A stretch of DNA of 64,000 nucleotides. Origin: Flavobacteriales bacterium. GTDB taxonomy: Bacteria; Bacteroidota; Bacteroidia; Flavobacteriales_F; PHOS-HE28. Below the pieces are notes generated by a model, which saw only the letters and a list, made by a program, of their open reading frames with translations, did no database searches and had not been told where the DNA came from. The translations under genes were made by a program, and so were the position numbers. The stretch covers positions 1 through 64,000 of the forward strand of contig JADJCX010000019.1 of assembly GCA_016703005.1 (NCBI GenBank), written 5' to 3'. Of the stretch, positions 25,100 through 34,369 are shown piece by piece (position 1 is the stretch's first letter; the number at the start of each line of letters is the position of its first letter).

Positions 25100-26783
25100 T
25101 GAAACGCGCGGTGCGCCGTTCGTCGGCGACGCGCACATCGAGCACGTACGACCCTGCGCGCAATCCGGGGATCGCGACGCGCACGTTGTTGCCACCGGGC
25201 AACAACGCTCGAACGGTGAACAGCACATCTCGCCCGGCAGCATCCAGCACACGCACTTCCGCTTCAACATTCTCACGTACCGGAAGGTCGAACACGAGCT
25301 CATCGTTCACTGCACTTGCTTGTAACTCGATATCCCCTGCGGCGCGCGCGGGCAATTGCACAAGAACGATCTTCTGCTGATCCTCGACGGAAAGGTTGCT
25401 GATATCGCAGGTGCCGCCATCGAGGTATACGTACCACTTCAAGGCCGAGCCGATGCTGTTCGCATTGTGCAATCGTGCACCTGGACCAAAGGAGAGCCTG
25501 CTGCCGATACCGAGCATGGTTTCCAACTTTCCCGAGGTGGTTGCGCCGGGGCCCTCCTTCATGTCAACCATGTTGTGGAAGACTAGTTCCGCACCCGGCT
25601 TGATATCGATGTTGCAGCCTTCGCGCAAACCGATCATCCCGCGGCCGCCAAAGCCGTAATCAAAGCGTTCTCCGGCCGCCACTTCCAAGGAGCTGCCGGG
25701 TTTAAAGAGGAAGCAGGACATAGCGCCGTCCAAGTGTACTTCGCCACCGGCGTGCACGTAGCGGGAGCCTTCCTCCCAGAACACCTCAATGAAATTGTAG
25801 CTCATGCACAATTCGCCTTGGTTGACGAAGACCAGATTGTGGAATACGGAGTCGTTGTTCAACACAGTACCTGCACGCAATTGGGTGTAGGGTTGAAAGG
25901 CGATGTTGGCGAACTGGTCGAGCGTTACCGTAATGGTTGATGGTGCTGGCACATTGGGAATGGGCAGCACATCGAGGTAGCTCATGTGGTCCGCCGATGG
26001 ATAGGTGCTGTCCTCGTACATCACCAGGTTGTATTGTCCACCGCCCCAAAACGTATAGTCGAATTGCCCTTGACTGAACTGCGGCATGGTCGCCTCGGCG
26101 ATCTGTTGAACTCCCCAGTTCATCATCTGGTCGATGATCTCCGGAGTGTATAGATCAACATGTTCGGCAGATGCCCCAACGGTCGGGGTGTATCGATAGA
26201 TCACCTCGCGCAAGGCATTGCCCACCATGCGCTCGGTTGGTATGCAGAGGTCGATCGCCGGGCCGGAGAACAACGAACCGGTATACCCGCCTTGGTGCCA
26301 ACGCAGCAGTTGAGAGGTGCCCAGACTGTCGGGCACGCGCACAGCCACTTGCACGCCCGTACACAATCCATTGGGGCAGTTCGCCGTAGTGTCTATCGCT
26401 GACCAATCTGATGGATACGGTGTCGTGTACAGGCCGTAGATGTTGTTGCTTGTCAATGGGATCGCCGATGCGGAATCGAGCAGCGCGCGCACAAAGACAG
26501 CCCGAGAGATATCGCATTGATCGAACCGTAGCCTAGGGTACGGGAAGTTGCCCACCATCTCGAAAAGGTCGATACACACTGTGCTATCACGCGGGCCATC
26601 CCATTCGTTGTTCACTGTTTGGTAGGCCTCCCAACCTTGATAGGTGTGGATGGTCTGCGCCGTGTCCCACGGACATGGAATGGAGACGGTGTCCTGTGCA
26701 TACATGGTTGGCAATTGTTGCGCAGCGCTAGGGAGTGAAAAGAACGAAGCAACAGAGAGAAGAACGGGGTAGCTGGGTTTCAT
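25089..26783 (-). CDS. T9SS-secreted protein of unknown fold
   Basis: The ATG at 26783 begins a 564-residue protein with signal peptide MKPSYPVLLSVASFFSLPSAAQQ. The N-terminal half contains many short strands and Cys residues in an unrecognised arrangement. The region from about residue 290 to 480 reads as stacked beta turns (LEVAAGERFDYGFGGRGMIG, LREGCNIDIKPGAELVFHN), suggesting a beta-helix-like stalk. The last 75 residues form a T9SS sorting domain (VRVLDAAGRDVLF ... AGSYVLDVRVADERRTARFIKA). Export to the cell surface is inferred from this domain and from porW/sprE in the same window. No enzyme motif is visible. Confidence 0.75.
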   Translation of the reverse strand: MKPSYPVLLSVASFFSLPSAAQQLPTMYAQDTVSIPCPWDTAQTIHTYQGWEAYQTVNNEWDGPRDSTVCIDLFEMVGNFPYPRLRFDQCDISRAVFVRALLDSASAIPLTSNNIYGLYTTPYPSDWSAIDTTANCPNGLCTGVQVAVRVPDSLGTSQLLRWHQGGYTGSLFSGPAIDLCIPTERMVGNALREVIYRYTPTVGASAEHVDLYTPEIIDQMMNWGVQQIAEATMPQFSQGQFDYTFWGGGQYNLVMYEDSTYPSADHMSYLDVLPIPNVPAPSTITVTLDQFANIAFQPYTQLRAGTVLNNDSVFHNLVFVNQGELCMSYNFIEVFWEEGSRYVHAGGEVHLDGAMSCFLFKPGSSLEVAAGERFDYGFGGRGMIGLREGCNIDIKPGAELVFHNMVDMKEGPGATTSGKLETMLGIGSRLSFGPGARLHNANSIGSALKWYVYLDGGTCDISNLSVEDQQKIVLVQLPARAAGDIELQASAVNDELVFDLPVRENVEAEVRVLDAAGRDVLFTVRALLPGGNNVRVAIPGLRAGSYVLDVRVADERRTARFIKA

Positions 26784-26870
26784 GCGGTGCTGGTTGGTGG
26801 GCAGACCCATAAGCGCAGTCATCCGCTGCCCATACGATCCTGAGCCGCGCGACCGGTCGCACGAATATCG

Positions 26871-27617
26871 CTAAAGCTTCCGCGCCACCACGAACCAATC
26901 CCACGGTTGCGGGGCCTTCATCCACTGTGGTGGCCGATCGAATTCCGTGCTCCATGGGTATTCGATCTTCTGCACATCCAGCACGTTCATGCCGTGCATG
27001 GCCAATAAGCTGCGCAGCTCATCAGCAGAGTAGTGTTTGGTGGGCACGTGGTCGATGCGTACGATGCCGCGCAGCACGTCCATACCCTTCGGGTTCTCGC
27101 TTTCGGGCGTTGGCACATGACTCTTACCCACTTGGCGGTCCTGCCATTCAGCATGGCGCGCATGCGTGAGCAAGACGCTCTCGATACTGGGCACCACCAA
27201 CGCCAAGTGGCCACCCTTGCGCACAGCGCCACACACATGCGCTACCATGCGCGAGCGCTTGCGATGATCGGCCAGCAACAGGGTGTTGATGCATAACGCG
27301 AAATCAGCCTGTGGTTTCGGCAGCGCGTTCTTCACCAGGTCGGCGTAGTGGTATGTGGCGTTTTGGTGCGCGCGGTTTTTGTGCGCCGCAATGGCCAGGC
27401 ATTCGCGCGACACGTCGAAGCCGAGAACAGTGCCGAAGTGCTCCGCTAGCAACCCAATGGTGCGCCCCGTCCCACAGCCGATGTCGAACGCCACGCCCCT
27501 CTTTTTCGCGTATTGCTGCACTGCGCCCGCGATCAGGCCCTTGCGATCGTTGGCCGGCACGTTGAAGATCTCCTGCTCGAAGCGCTTGGCTACACGGTCC
27601 CAGTCTTGTTCGTTCAT
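26871..27617 (-). CDS. Class I SAM-dependent methyltransferase
   Basis: The ATG at 27617 yields 248 residues beginning MNEQDWDRVAKRFEQEIF; the longer frame adds 13 unlikely residues. Motif I is VAFDIGCGTGRTIGLLAEHF (SAM-binding glycine loop) with acidic loop VLGFDVSRECLAIA. ADFALCINTLL and VRKGGHLALVVPSIES follow as motifs II-III. The C-terminal half resembles small-molecule methyltransferases rather than rRNA enzymes, but the substrate cannot be read from the sequence. It is a single gene between a T9SS cargo and pyk. Confidence 0.85.
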   Translation of the reverse strand: MNEQDWDRVAKRFEQEIFNVPANDRKGLIAGAVQQYAKKRGVAFDIGCGTGRTIGLLAEHFGTVLGFDVSRECLAIAAHKNRAHQNATYHYADLVKNALPKPQADFALCINTLLLADHRKRSRMVAHVCGAVRKGGHLALVVPSIESVLLTHARHAEWQDRQVGKSHVPTPESENPKGMDVLRGIVRIDHVPTKHYSADELRSLLAMHGMNVLDVQKIEYPWSTEFDRPPQWMKAPQPWDWFVVARKL

Positions 27618-27699
27618 GGACGTGCAAGATCGTCGCATCCATGAACGCTCGGCCAATGCGGGGCCGACTGTTGTTCACATGGTCGGCACGAAAAGCCAA

Positions 27700-29121
27700 T
27701 TACGCCGGGCTCAGCTTCAGCATGTTGCTCATGCCTTTCTCGGCAATGGGCATGCTGGCGATGTTCACCACGAGGTCGCCCTCTTTCACCAACTTCTTGC
27801 GACGCAGTAAGAGTTTGATATCGGCGATGGTGTGGTCAGTACTCACGCTCTTGTCGTAGAAGTGTGCGCGTACGCCCCATACCAGATTGAGCATACAAAG
27901 GATGTCCGGGTTGCTGGTGAAGGCGTGGATGTTCGCCTTGGGCCGCATGCTGCTGATCTTGAAAGCAGTGTAGCCGCTGTGCGTCATGGTGACGATCGCG
28001 CGCACCTCCGTGCTGGCCGCCAAACCCACGCTGGCCATGCAAATGGCGTCGGTCACCATGCGCTCGTCGTGCTCGAGCAACGGGAACTCCACGTTATACA
28101 TGTCCTCGCTGGTCTCCATCTCCAGCAGAATGCGGTTCATGGCACGCACCGTTTCCACGGGGAACTTCCCCACGCTGGTCTCCGCGCTCAGCATCACAGC
28201 GTCGGCATGATCGAGCACAGCGTTGGCCACGTCGTTCACCTCGGCACGCGTTGGCGTGCTATTGGTGATCATGCTCTCCATCATCTGGGTGGCAACGATC
28301 ACGGGTCTTTGCTGGCGCAAGCAGCGCTTGATCAGGTCCTTCTGGATCAGCGGGACTTTCTCCATGGGGATCTCCACGCCCAGATCTCCACGCGCCACCA
28401 TCAACGCATCGCTCTCGGCGATGATCGCGTCGATCTCCTTGAGTGCTTCGGGCTTTTCGATCTTGGCTACAACGCGTGCGCGTTTACCGGCTTTCTTGAT
28501 GTGTGCCTTGAGTTCGCGGATGTCCTGCGCCGAACGCACGAAACTCAGGCCGATCCAGTCCACGTCGAGTTCGAGTGCGAAGGCCAGATCGCGCAAGTCC
28601 TTCTCCGTGAGGCTGGGCAGCGACACCTTCGTGTTGGGTAGGTTGATGCCCTTGTTCGCACTGAGCATGCCGCCGTTGATCACGCGCGTGCGCACTTCGC
28701 TTTTGCCGTCGGTGGCGATCACCTCCAGTTGCAGTTTGCCGTCGTCGAGCAATACGCGTTCACCGGGCTTCACGTCGTGCGGGAACTGCGCATAGCTTGT
28801 ACTGACACGCCCGGGCACGCCCTTGGTGCCGTCGGTTGCGATCACCAACTCCGAACCGTCCTTCAGTTCAATGGGTCCGTTCGCCATCTCGCCAACACGC
28901 AGCTTGGGACCTTGCAGATCGGCGAGGATGCTGGTGTAGCTCTCAAGTTCCTTGTCCAATTCGCGCACGAGTGCGACGGTGCGTGCGATATCCGCATGGT
29001 CGCCGTGGCTGAAATTGATGCGGCACACATCAACACCTTGTGCCAACAATTCGCGCAGAACCCCGGGGCTGCTACTGGCAGGCCCCAACGTGGCGACGAT
29101 CTTCGTTTTCGGATTGCTCAT
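27700..29121 (-). CDS. pyk: Pyruvate kinase
   Basis: This 473-residue protein makes pyruvate and ATP from phosphoenolpyruvate and ADP. Features in order: substrate-binding start TKIVATLGPASSSPGVL, RINFSHGDHADIARTV, the B domain (residues of about 70-170), the catalytic stretch DALMVARGDLGVEIPMEKVP with preceding VAKIEKPEAL, and the C-domain ending NMLKLSPA. It is the third gene of the order rnc / IPExxxVDY / pyk, with the IPExxxVDY stop overlapping its start by 4 bases. Confidence 0.97.
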   Translation of the reverse strand: MSNPKTKIVATLGPASSSPGVLRELLAQGVDVCRINFSHGDHADIARTVALVRELDKELESYTSILADLQGPKLRVGEMANGPIELKDGSELVIATDGTKGVPGRVSTSYAQFPHDVKPGERVLLDDGKLQLEVIATDGKSEVRTRVINGGMLSANKGINLPNTKVSLPSLTEKDLRDLAFALELDVDWIGLSFVRSAQDIRELKAHIKKAGKRARVVAKIEKPEALKEIDAIIAESDALMVARGDLGVEIPMEKVPLIQKDLIKRCLRQQRPVIVATQMMESMITNSTPTRAEVNDVANAVLDHADAVMLSAETSVGKFPVETVRAMNRILLEMETSEDMYNVEFPLLEHDERMVTDAICMASVGLAASTEVRAIVTMTHSGYTAFKISSMRPKANIHAFTSNPDILCMLNLVWGVRAHFYDKSVSTDHTIADIKLLLRRKKLVKEGDLVVNIASMPIAEKGMSNMLKLSPA

Positions 29122-29540
29122 TCTCCTCGGTCCAACAGTTTATGCCCTTCACGCAGGCTGTGATAGTCGAGCGCGAATGCAGTGAGTACGAACGGTGTTG
29201 CGCGCACGCGGGCCAGCAATTCCTCGCTGCCGATCGGCGCGTCCTCGTTCACCAACAGGAAGTAGTCCGTTTGTTTTTGCTCCTTCAACAGGTAGCCGGC
29301 CCCGCTGCGATTGTTCAGTAGGGTGATGTACAGATGCTCGTCTTCATCGCTGTGTTCGAACAACGGGAAAGCGGCGCTGTGGCCGCCGTCCGTTGCCATC
29401 ACATCGTTGACGGAACGGCTCAGTTCGATGTTCAACTCCTTGTTCAACGCCCAACACAATCGGTAATCCTTCTCATGGCTGCTGATCCCGATGATCGTGA
29501 GTTCGGGGTCGGGTGCTATGTCGAGCTTCAGCTTGGCCAT
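29118..29540 (-). CDS. IPExxxVDY family protein
   Basis: This 140-residue soluble protein has the family name motif as FALDYHSL near residue 125. YFLLVNEDAPIGSEELLARVR comes ahead of it, and KDYRLCWALNKELNI lies near the start. It is encoded between rnc and pyk, the position for which this Bacteroidota-specific family is known. The function is undefined. Its end overlaps the pyk start by 4 bases, so the two proteins are probably made in step. Confidence 0.88.
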   Translation of the reverse strand: MAKLKLDIAPDPELTIIGISSHEKDYRLCWALNKELNIELSRSVNDVMATDGGHSAAFPLFEHSDEDEHLYITLLNNRSGAGYLLKEQKQTDYFLLVNEDAPIGSEELLARVRATPFVLTAFALDYHSLREGHKLLDRGE

Positions 29541-29594
29541 GGAAAACCCGGGGCTGCCGAGTGTGCGGCCAAATGTAGGCGCACTGTGTTGCGG

Positions 29595-30383
29595 CTATGG
29601 TCGTTCCTGCGACGGGTCGTGATCCTCTGCACGGTGTGCATGCGCGCGTGCTGGGCCCGGCAGCCCGCTCCTTGAGCGCATCCCCCGGAAGGCCGCTTGC
29701 GCTGCATCCTGTTCCGCGATCTTTTTGCTGTGCCCTCGTCCGGTGCCACGCACGGCGCCATCGATGCGCACTTCCGCCACGTATTGCTTGCCCCGGGCAC
29801 CCTTGCCACGCTCTTCGCTCAGGTGGAATTCCACCTTCTTTCTGCGCTTCTGACCCCACTCCAACAGGCGGCTCTTTCCATCACGATCTTCCTTTTCCAG
29901 TTCCTTCAGGTCGAAGTACTTACTGATGAGCGCGAGCACCAGCGCCTGGGTTTTCTTGAAGCCCTTGTCCAGGAAGATGGCTCCGATCAACGCCTCCAGC
30001 GCATTGCCCGGCACACTGGTCTCGTGGCCGCGCGCCACTTTCGTCTCCACCACTTTTTCGATCTCGATGTGTTTGGCCAACACGTTGAGCTGCGCGCGGC
30101 TCACCAGCTTGCTGCGCATACGCGTCAGGAAGCCTTCGCTTTTGTCAGGATAGGTGCGGAAGAGCAAAGTGCCCACGATCGCATCGAGGATCGCATCGCC
30201 CAGGAATTCGAGACGCTCGTTATTGGGCAGGTCCGGACGGTCTTCCGGTACGGCGCTGCTGTGGCGAAGTGCTTGCCGGTAAAGAGCGAGATCGCCCGGG
30301 GTGAGGCCAAGCGTACTGCGGCTCCAAGCGCGAATGAGGCGCTCCTCTGGATTGGCGGGCCGACTGAAGAGGCTGCTGAGCAA
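29595..30383 (-). CDS. rnc: Ribonuclease III
   Basis: This 262-residue endonuclease cuts double-stranded RNA in rRNA and mRNA processing. The signature NNERLEFLGDAILDAIV lies at residues 54-70, with the metal-binding Glu and Asp. A second set, GNALEALIGAIFLDKGF, lies near 130. A C-terminal double-stranded RNA-binding domain occupies about 170-245 (VEFHLSEERGKGARGKQYVAEV ... SKKIAEQDAAQAAF). It follows fabF by 3 bases; rnc-fabF-acpP is a common bacterial arrangement. Confidence 0.95.
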   Translation of the reverse strand: MLSSLFSRPANPEERLIRAWSRSTLGLTPGDLALYRQALRHSSAVPEDRPDLPNNERLEFLGDAILDAIVGTLLFRTYPDKSEGFLTRMRSKLVSRAQLNVLAKHIEIEKVVETKVARGHETSVPGNALEALIGAIFLDKGFKKTQALVLALISKYFDLKELEKEDRDGKSRLLEWGQKRRKKVEFHLSEERGKGARGKQYVAEVRIDGAVRGTGRGHSKKIAEQDAAQAAFRGMRSRSGLPGPARAHAHRAEDHDPSQERP

Positions 30384-30386
30384 GCG

Positions 30387-31637
30387 CTAGCTGTACTTAC
30401 GGAAAACCACCGAGGTATTGTGACCGCCGAACCCGAACGTGTTGCTGATCGCCACGTTCACCGTGCGCTTTTGCGCCGTGTTGAAGGTGAGGTTCAGTTT
30501 CGGATCGATCTCCGGATCATCAGTGAAGTGATTGATAGTAGGCGGCACGATATCGTTGACCACGGACAGGATCGTCGCCACACCTTCCACCGCCCCTGCG
30601 CCACCCAACAAGTGGCCGGTCATGCTCTTGGTGGCGTTGATATTCATCTTGTACGCCTGCTCGCCGAAGAGTTTCTGGATGGCCTTCAACTCTTGCGGAT
30701 CGCCGATGGGCGTGCTTGTGCCGTGCGTGTTGATTAGGTCCACGTCGGTGAGCGCGATGCCCGAATCGGCCACCGCGTTCTTCATGCACAGATGTACGCC
30801 AACGCCTTCGGGATGTGGCGCGGTGATGTGGTATGCATCGCTGCTCATACCAGCGCCGATCACTTCGCAATAGATGCGGGCGCCCCGGGCCTTGGCATGT
30901 TCCAGGTCCTCGAGAATGATGGCAGCGCCACCATCGCCCAACACGAAACCATCACGGTCTTTATCGTATGGACGGCTTGCTGTAAGCGGGTCGTCGTTGC
31001 GTGTGCTCATGGCGTGCAGCGCATTGAACCCGCCAACACCGGCCTCATAGATCGCCGCTTCGCTTCCGCCGGTCACCATGGCGCTGCACATGCCCAAACG
31101 GATCACGTTGAAGGCGTCGATCATGCTGTTGTTGCCGCTGGCGCACGCGCTCACGGTAACATAGCTGGGGCCGCGCAAGCCATGCCGCATGCTCACCAAC
31201 CCTGCAGCACTGTCGGCGATCATCTTCGGGATGAAGAATGGGTTGAAGCGCGGCGTACCGTCGCCCCGGCCGAATGCGATGCACTCTTCCTGGAAGGTCT
31301 TCAGCCCGCCGATACCACTGCCCCAGATCACCCCGAAGCGGTCCTTGTCGACCTTCTCCAGGTCGAGACCGGCATCCTTGATCGCCTCGTCGCTCGCCAC
31401 CACGGCGTACTGCGCGAATGGGTCCATCTTCCGCGCTTCCTTGCGGTCCATGAACTGCTCCGGGTCGAAGCCTTTCACTTCGCATGCGAAGCGGGTTTTG
31501 AACTTGCTCGCGTCGAAGCGGGTGATGGGTGCCGCGCCACTACGCCCGGCAACCAGCCCAGCCCAGTAATCCTTTGCGGTATTACCAAGCGGAGTGATGG
31601 CTCCGAGGCCTGTTACGACAACGCGCCTGAGCTGCAT
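30387..31637 (-). CDS. fabF: Beta-ketoacyl-ACP synthase II
   Basis: This 416-residue enzyme elongates fatty acids by condensing acyl-ACP with malonyl-ACP. The catalytic Cys is at about 165 in SACASGNNSMIDAF, with His residues in NTHGTSTPIGD and SMTGHLLGGAGAVE. The N-terminus RRVVVTGLGAITPLGNT is typical of the family. It lies 31 bases downstream of acpP, whose product is its substrate carrier, and immediately before rnc. Confidence 0.96.
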   Translation of the reverse strand: MQLRRVVVTGLGAITPLGNTAKDYWAGLVAGRSGAAPITRFDASKFKTRFACEVKGFDPEQFMDRKEARKMDPFAQYAVVASDEAIKDAGLDLEKVDKDRFGVIWGSGIGGLKTFQEECIAFGRGDGTPRFNPFFIPKMIADSAAGLVSMRHGLRGPSYVTVSACASGNNSMIDAFNVIRLGMCSAMVTGGSEAAIYEAGVGGFNALHAMSTRNDDPLTASRPYDKDRDGFVLGDGGAAIILEDLEHAKARGARIYCEVIGAGMSSDAYHITAPHPEGVGVHLCMKNAVADSGIALTDVDLINTHGTSTPIGDPQELKAIQKLFGEQAYKMNINATKSMTGHLLGGAGAVEGVATILSVVNDIVPPTINHFTDDPEIDPKLNLTFNTAQKRTVNVAISNTFGFGGHNTSVVFRKYS

Positions 31638-31668
31638 GAAGTTGACCCCCGACTAGTCGGAGATCGGG

Positions 31669-31905
31669 TTACTTCGCGTTCTTCTCGACGTAATCCACAG
31701 CCTGACCCACGGTCTGGATCTTCTCAGCCTGATCGTCCGGGATGGCGATGTTGAATTCCTTCTCGAACTCCATGATGAGTTCGACGGTATCGAGGCTGTC
31801 AGCGCCAAGGTCGTTGGTGAAGCTCGCTTCCGGCGTCACTTCATTCTGATCAACGCCCAGTTTATCCACAATGATCGCGATGACCCTTGACTTGATGTCC
31901 GACAT
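31669..31905 (-). CDS. acpP: Acyl carrier protein
   Basis: The ATG at 31905 gives a 78-residue acidic protein (MSDIKSRVIAIIVDKLGVDQ). The phosphopantetheine attachment Ser37 is in the motif GADSLDTVELIM. The longer frame upstream is A/C-rich leader, not coding. The protein carries growing acyl chains as a thioester for FabF, FabH and PlsX, all encoded in this window. It is divergent from purN. Confidence 0.96.
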   Translation of the reverse strand: MSDIKSRVIAIIVDKLGVDQNEVTPEASFTNDLGADSLDTVELIMEFEKEFNIAIPDDQAEKIQTVGQAVDYVEKNAK

Positions 31906-32025
31906 GGTTGTCCTGTTATTGGTTGAAAAAGGAGGGTGCAAAGAAAGGGTTTTCCGTTTCCCCTCCATCGCCCATAAAACCCCAATGCAAGTTCCGGTCA
32001 TTCAGGCGGTTGCCGATGAAGGCTG

Positions 32026-32637
32026 GTGTCGAATGCCGACTTTCGCCCCGTGATACGCCTTGCCATCCTAGCTTCCGGTTCCGGGACCAACGCCCAACGG
32101 TTGGTGGAGCATTTTGCAGGCCACGCCGCTGTGGAAGTCGCGCTGATCGGGACCGACAATGCCAAAGCAGGGGTGATCCAGCGGGCATGGGCGCTCGGGG
32201 TTCCACTTTTTCTCTTCGACAAGACGCTGCTGCGCAATGGAGAGCTTCAGGAGGAACTTGCGGCCCAGCGCATCGATGTGATCCTGCTGGCAGGCTTCAT
32301 GCAGCTGATCCCGGCAGAACTCGTTCGGACGTTTCCGAAGCGGATCATCAACATCCACCCGGCACTATTGCCCAAGTATGGCGGCAAAGGCATGTACGGC
32401 GACCGGGTGCATGCCGCCGTGATCGCCGCCGGCGAAAAGGAAAGCGGAATTACGATCCACTTCGTTAACGAGCACTACGACGAAGGCGAGCATATCGCCC
32501 AGTTCCACTGCCCGGTGCTACCGACCGACACGGTGACTTCACTTGCGGAACGCGTGCACGGGCTGGAGCATGCACACTACCCCGCAGTAGTGGAGAAACT
32601 GGTCGCCACGGGCCACGGGCCACGGGCCACGGGCTAG
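32026..32637 (+). CDS. purN: Phosphoribosylglycinamide formyltransferase
   Basis: This protein transfers a formyl group from 10-formyl-THF to GAR in purine synthesis. Core motifs: LAILASGSGTNAQRL at the start, LLAGFMQLIPAELV, then RIINIHPALLPKYGGKGMYG with the catalytic His, and GITIHFVNEHYDEGEHIAQ with the catalytic Asp. The GTG at 32026 gives 203 residues. A second GTG at 32050 (MIRLAILASG) would start exactly at the conserved core and is at least as likely. The last 10 residues are encoded by four 7-base repeats. Confidence 0.93.
   Translation: MSNADFRPVIRLAILASGSGTNAQRLVEHFAGHAAVEVALIGTDNAKAGVIQRAWALGVPLFLFDKTLLRNGELQEELAAQRIDVILLAGFMQLIPAELVRTFPKRIINIHPALLPKYGGKGMYGDRVHAAVIAAGEKESGITIHFVNEHYDEGEHIAQFHCPVLPTDTVTSLAERVHGLEHAHYPAVVEKLVATGHGPRATG
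32605..32632 (+). repeat. Four tandem GCCACGG units at the end of purN
   Basis: The unit GCCACGG repeats exactly four times and encodes the tail ATGHGPRATG before the stop. Because seven is not a multiple of three, gain or loss of one unit would change the last residues and the stop position. Confidence 0.9.
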
Positions 32638-32699
32638 CTGGTGGGTGCTTCCGTCCCGTGGCGCGCAGCGCGAAGCCCGAAGCCGTTCATCTTCGCCCC

Positions 32700-33308
32700 A
32701 TGGATTTCACCGAGATCGGCAAAGCCTTTTTGATCCTGTTCGCGGTGATCGATGTGATCGGGGGCATCCCCATGATCCTGCAGGTACGTGAGAAGGCTGG
32801 CGTCATCTACCCACTGCGTGCGACGCTTGTGAGCTTGGGCATCATGATCGTGTTCCTGTTTCTCGGTGAGAAGATCCTTGGGCTGGTTGGCGTGGACGTG
32901 AACTCCTTCGCCGTTGCCGGGGCCTTCGTGCTCTTCTTCATCGCATTGGAAATGATACTCGGCGTGAAGCTCTTCAAGGAAGACCACAGCGCCCCGGGCC
33001 TACCCAGCAGCGACCCGAAGGTGTACAGCATTGTGCCGTTGGCGTTCCCGGTGATCGCCGGTGCAGGCACCATCACCACGATCCTTTCGCTCCGCGCCGA
33101 ATTCCAGCAGGTGAATATCGCTTTGGCCATCTTGCTCAACATGATCCCGGTGCTGTTGGTGCTCTTCCTCACCAACCGTATTGAACGGTTGCTCGGGCGC
33201 GTTGGGCTGATCGTTCTCCGCAAGGCGTTCGGGATCATCCTGCTCGCGATCAGCATCAAGCTCTTCGCGGGGAACATCACCTATCTCTTCCCGCACACGG
33301 CCCAATGA
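32700..33308 (+). CDS. MarC-family integral membrane protein
   Basis: The ATG at 32700 gives 202 residues (MDFTEIGKAFLILFAVIDVIG); the upstream frame lacks hydrophobic signal. Six membrane segments are visible, at about residues 8-28, 42-62, 68-90, 112-134, 143-163 and 178-198. The motif FPVIAGAGTITTIL in the fourth is the MarC signature. MarC-type proteins were once linked to antibiotic resistance, but their real role is unsettled. It overlaps rnhA by 4 bases. Confidence 0.9.
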   Translation: MDFTEIGKAFLILFAVIDVIGGIPMILQVREKAGVIYPLRATLVSLGIMIVFLFLGEKILGLVGVDVNSFAVAGAFVLFFIALEMILGVKLFKEDHSAPGLPSSDPKVYSIVPLAFPVIAGAGTITTILSLRAEFQQVNIALAILLNMIPVLLVLFLTNRIERLLGRVGLIVLRKAFGIILLAISIKLFAGNITYLFPHTAQ

Positions 33309-33775
33309 AAGTAACAGCGTACACGGACGGTGCTGCCAGCGGCAATCCGGGCCCGGGCGGCTATGGGGTTGTCTTGGAAGCTGGCAAGCACCGCAAGGAA
33401 CTATGGGGAGGATTCCGGCGCACCACCAATAACCGCATGGAACTATTGGCCACCATCGTGGCCATGGAAAGCTTGAAAAGCCCCGGCACCGAGATCACAA
33501 TCGTCAGTGATAGCAGGTACGTGGTCGATAGCGTTGAGAAGCAATGGGTGTTCGATTGGGAGAAGAAGGACTTCGCGAAGAAGAAGAACCCGGATCTTTG
33601 GAAGCGGTTCCTGGCGATCTACCGGCAGCACAAAGTGCGTTTCCAATGGATCCGCGGACACAACGGCCACCCGCAGAACGAGCTATGCGATCAACTGGCG
33701 GTAGCCGCTCGCGAGCAACCCGACCTGCCTGCCGACGAGGCGTACGAGCGGATGGGGGATGAAGGGCTTTTCTAG
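33305..33775 (+). CDS. rnhA: Ribonuclease HI
   Basis: This 156-residue enzyme cuts RNA in RNA-DNA hybrids. The four acidic catalytic residues are Asp8 (VTAYTDGAASGNPGPGGYG), Glu46 (NNRMELLATIVAME), Asp69 (IVSDSRYVVDSV) and Asp129. His119 is in the loop WIRGHNGHPQNELCD. The basic handle region (WEKKDFAKKKNPDLWKRF) is present, so this is the E. coli-like type. Its start overlaps the MarC-family stop. Confidence 0.95.
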   Translation: MKVTAYTDGAASGNPGPGGYGVVLEAGKHRKELWGGFRRTTNNRMELLATIVAMESLKSPGTEITIVSDSRYVVDSVEKQWVFDWEKKDFAKKKNPDLWKRFLAIYRQHKVRFQWIRGHNGHPQNELCDQLAVAAREQPDLPADEAYERMGDEGLF

Positions 33776-33801
33776 GGATCTACATTCGTCACCCTTTCCA
33801 C

Positions 33802-34314
33802 ATGGCCAAACTCTACGCAACCGTCAACGCTGGCAAGGAGCCCATTGTATTGGAGCGTGCCACGCCGAATGCTCCTTGGTCGTTGCCCAAAGACGGCAAG
33901 GCCGATCTGGTGAAGACCGGTCCCGGCAGCTACAGCTTGGTGCTCGATGGCCGCAGCTACAACGTGCTGGTGTTGAAGGAGGACAAGGAGAACAAGACCG
34001 TGCGTCTGCGCATCGGCGCCAAGACTTTCACGGTGGTTCTGGAGGATGAGCAGCGCCACCTGATGCATGCGCTCGGTTTGGATAAGGCCATGCAAACGGT
34101 TGCCAAGGACCTTAAGGCCCCAATGCCAGGACTAGTGCTGAAAGTGCTGGTAAAGCCGGGCGATGTGGTGAAGAAGAACGACGCGGTGCTGATCCTGGAG
34201 GCCATGAAAATGGAGAACGTGATCAAGGCCCCCGGCGACGCGGTGGTGAGCGCCGTGCACGTGCAGGAACGCGTAGCGGTTGAGAAAGGTCAGCTATTGC
34301 TCAACTTCGGTTAG
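33802..34314 (+). CDS. Biotin carboxyl carrier-type protein (acyl-CoA carboxylase)
   Basis: This 170-residue protein has a beta-rich N-terminal region (residues 1-95) and a C-terminal biotinyl domain (100-170). The biotin site EAMKMEN places Lys136 as the attachment residue, and the preceding MPGLVLKVLVKPGD is typical. It differs from AccB by the EAMKMEN motif, the one found in propionyl-, methylcrotonyl- and pyruvate-type carboxylases. No carboxyltransferase gene is adjacent, so the partner enzyme is unknown. Confidence 0.85.
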   Translation: MAKLYATVNAGKEPIVLERATPNAPWSLPKDGKADLVKTGPGSYSLVLDGRSYNVLVLKEDKENKTVRLRIGAKTFTVVLEDEQRHLMHALGLDKAMQTVAKDLKAPMPGLVLKVLVKPGDVVKKNDAVLILEAMKMENVIKAPGDAVVSAVHVQERVAVEKGQLLLNFG

Positions 34315-34369
34315 CACCTTCGCATCGCGTGGCACGATGATGGTTGCCAACGCCTAACATCACAACGCC

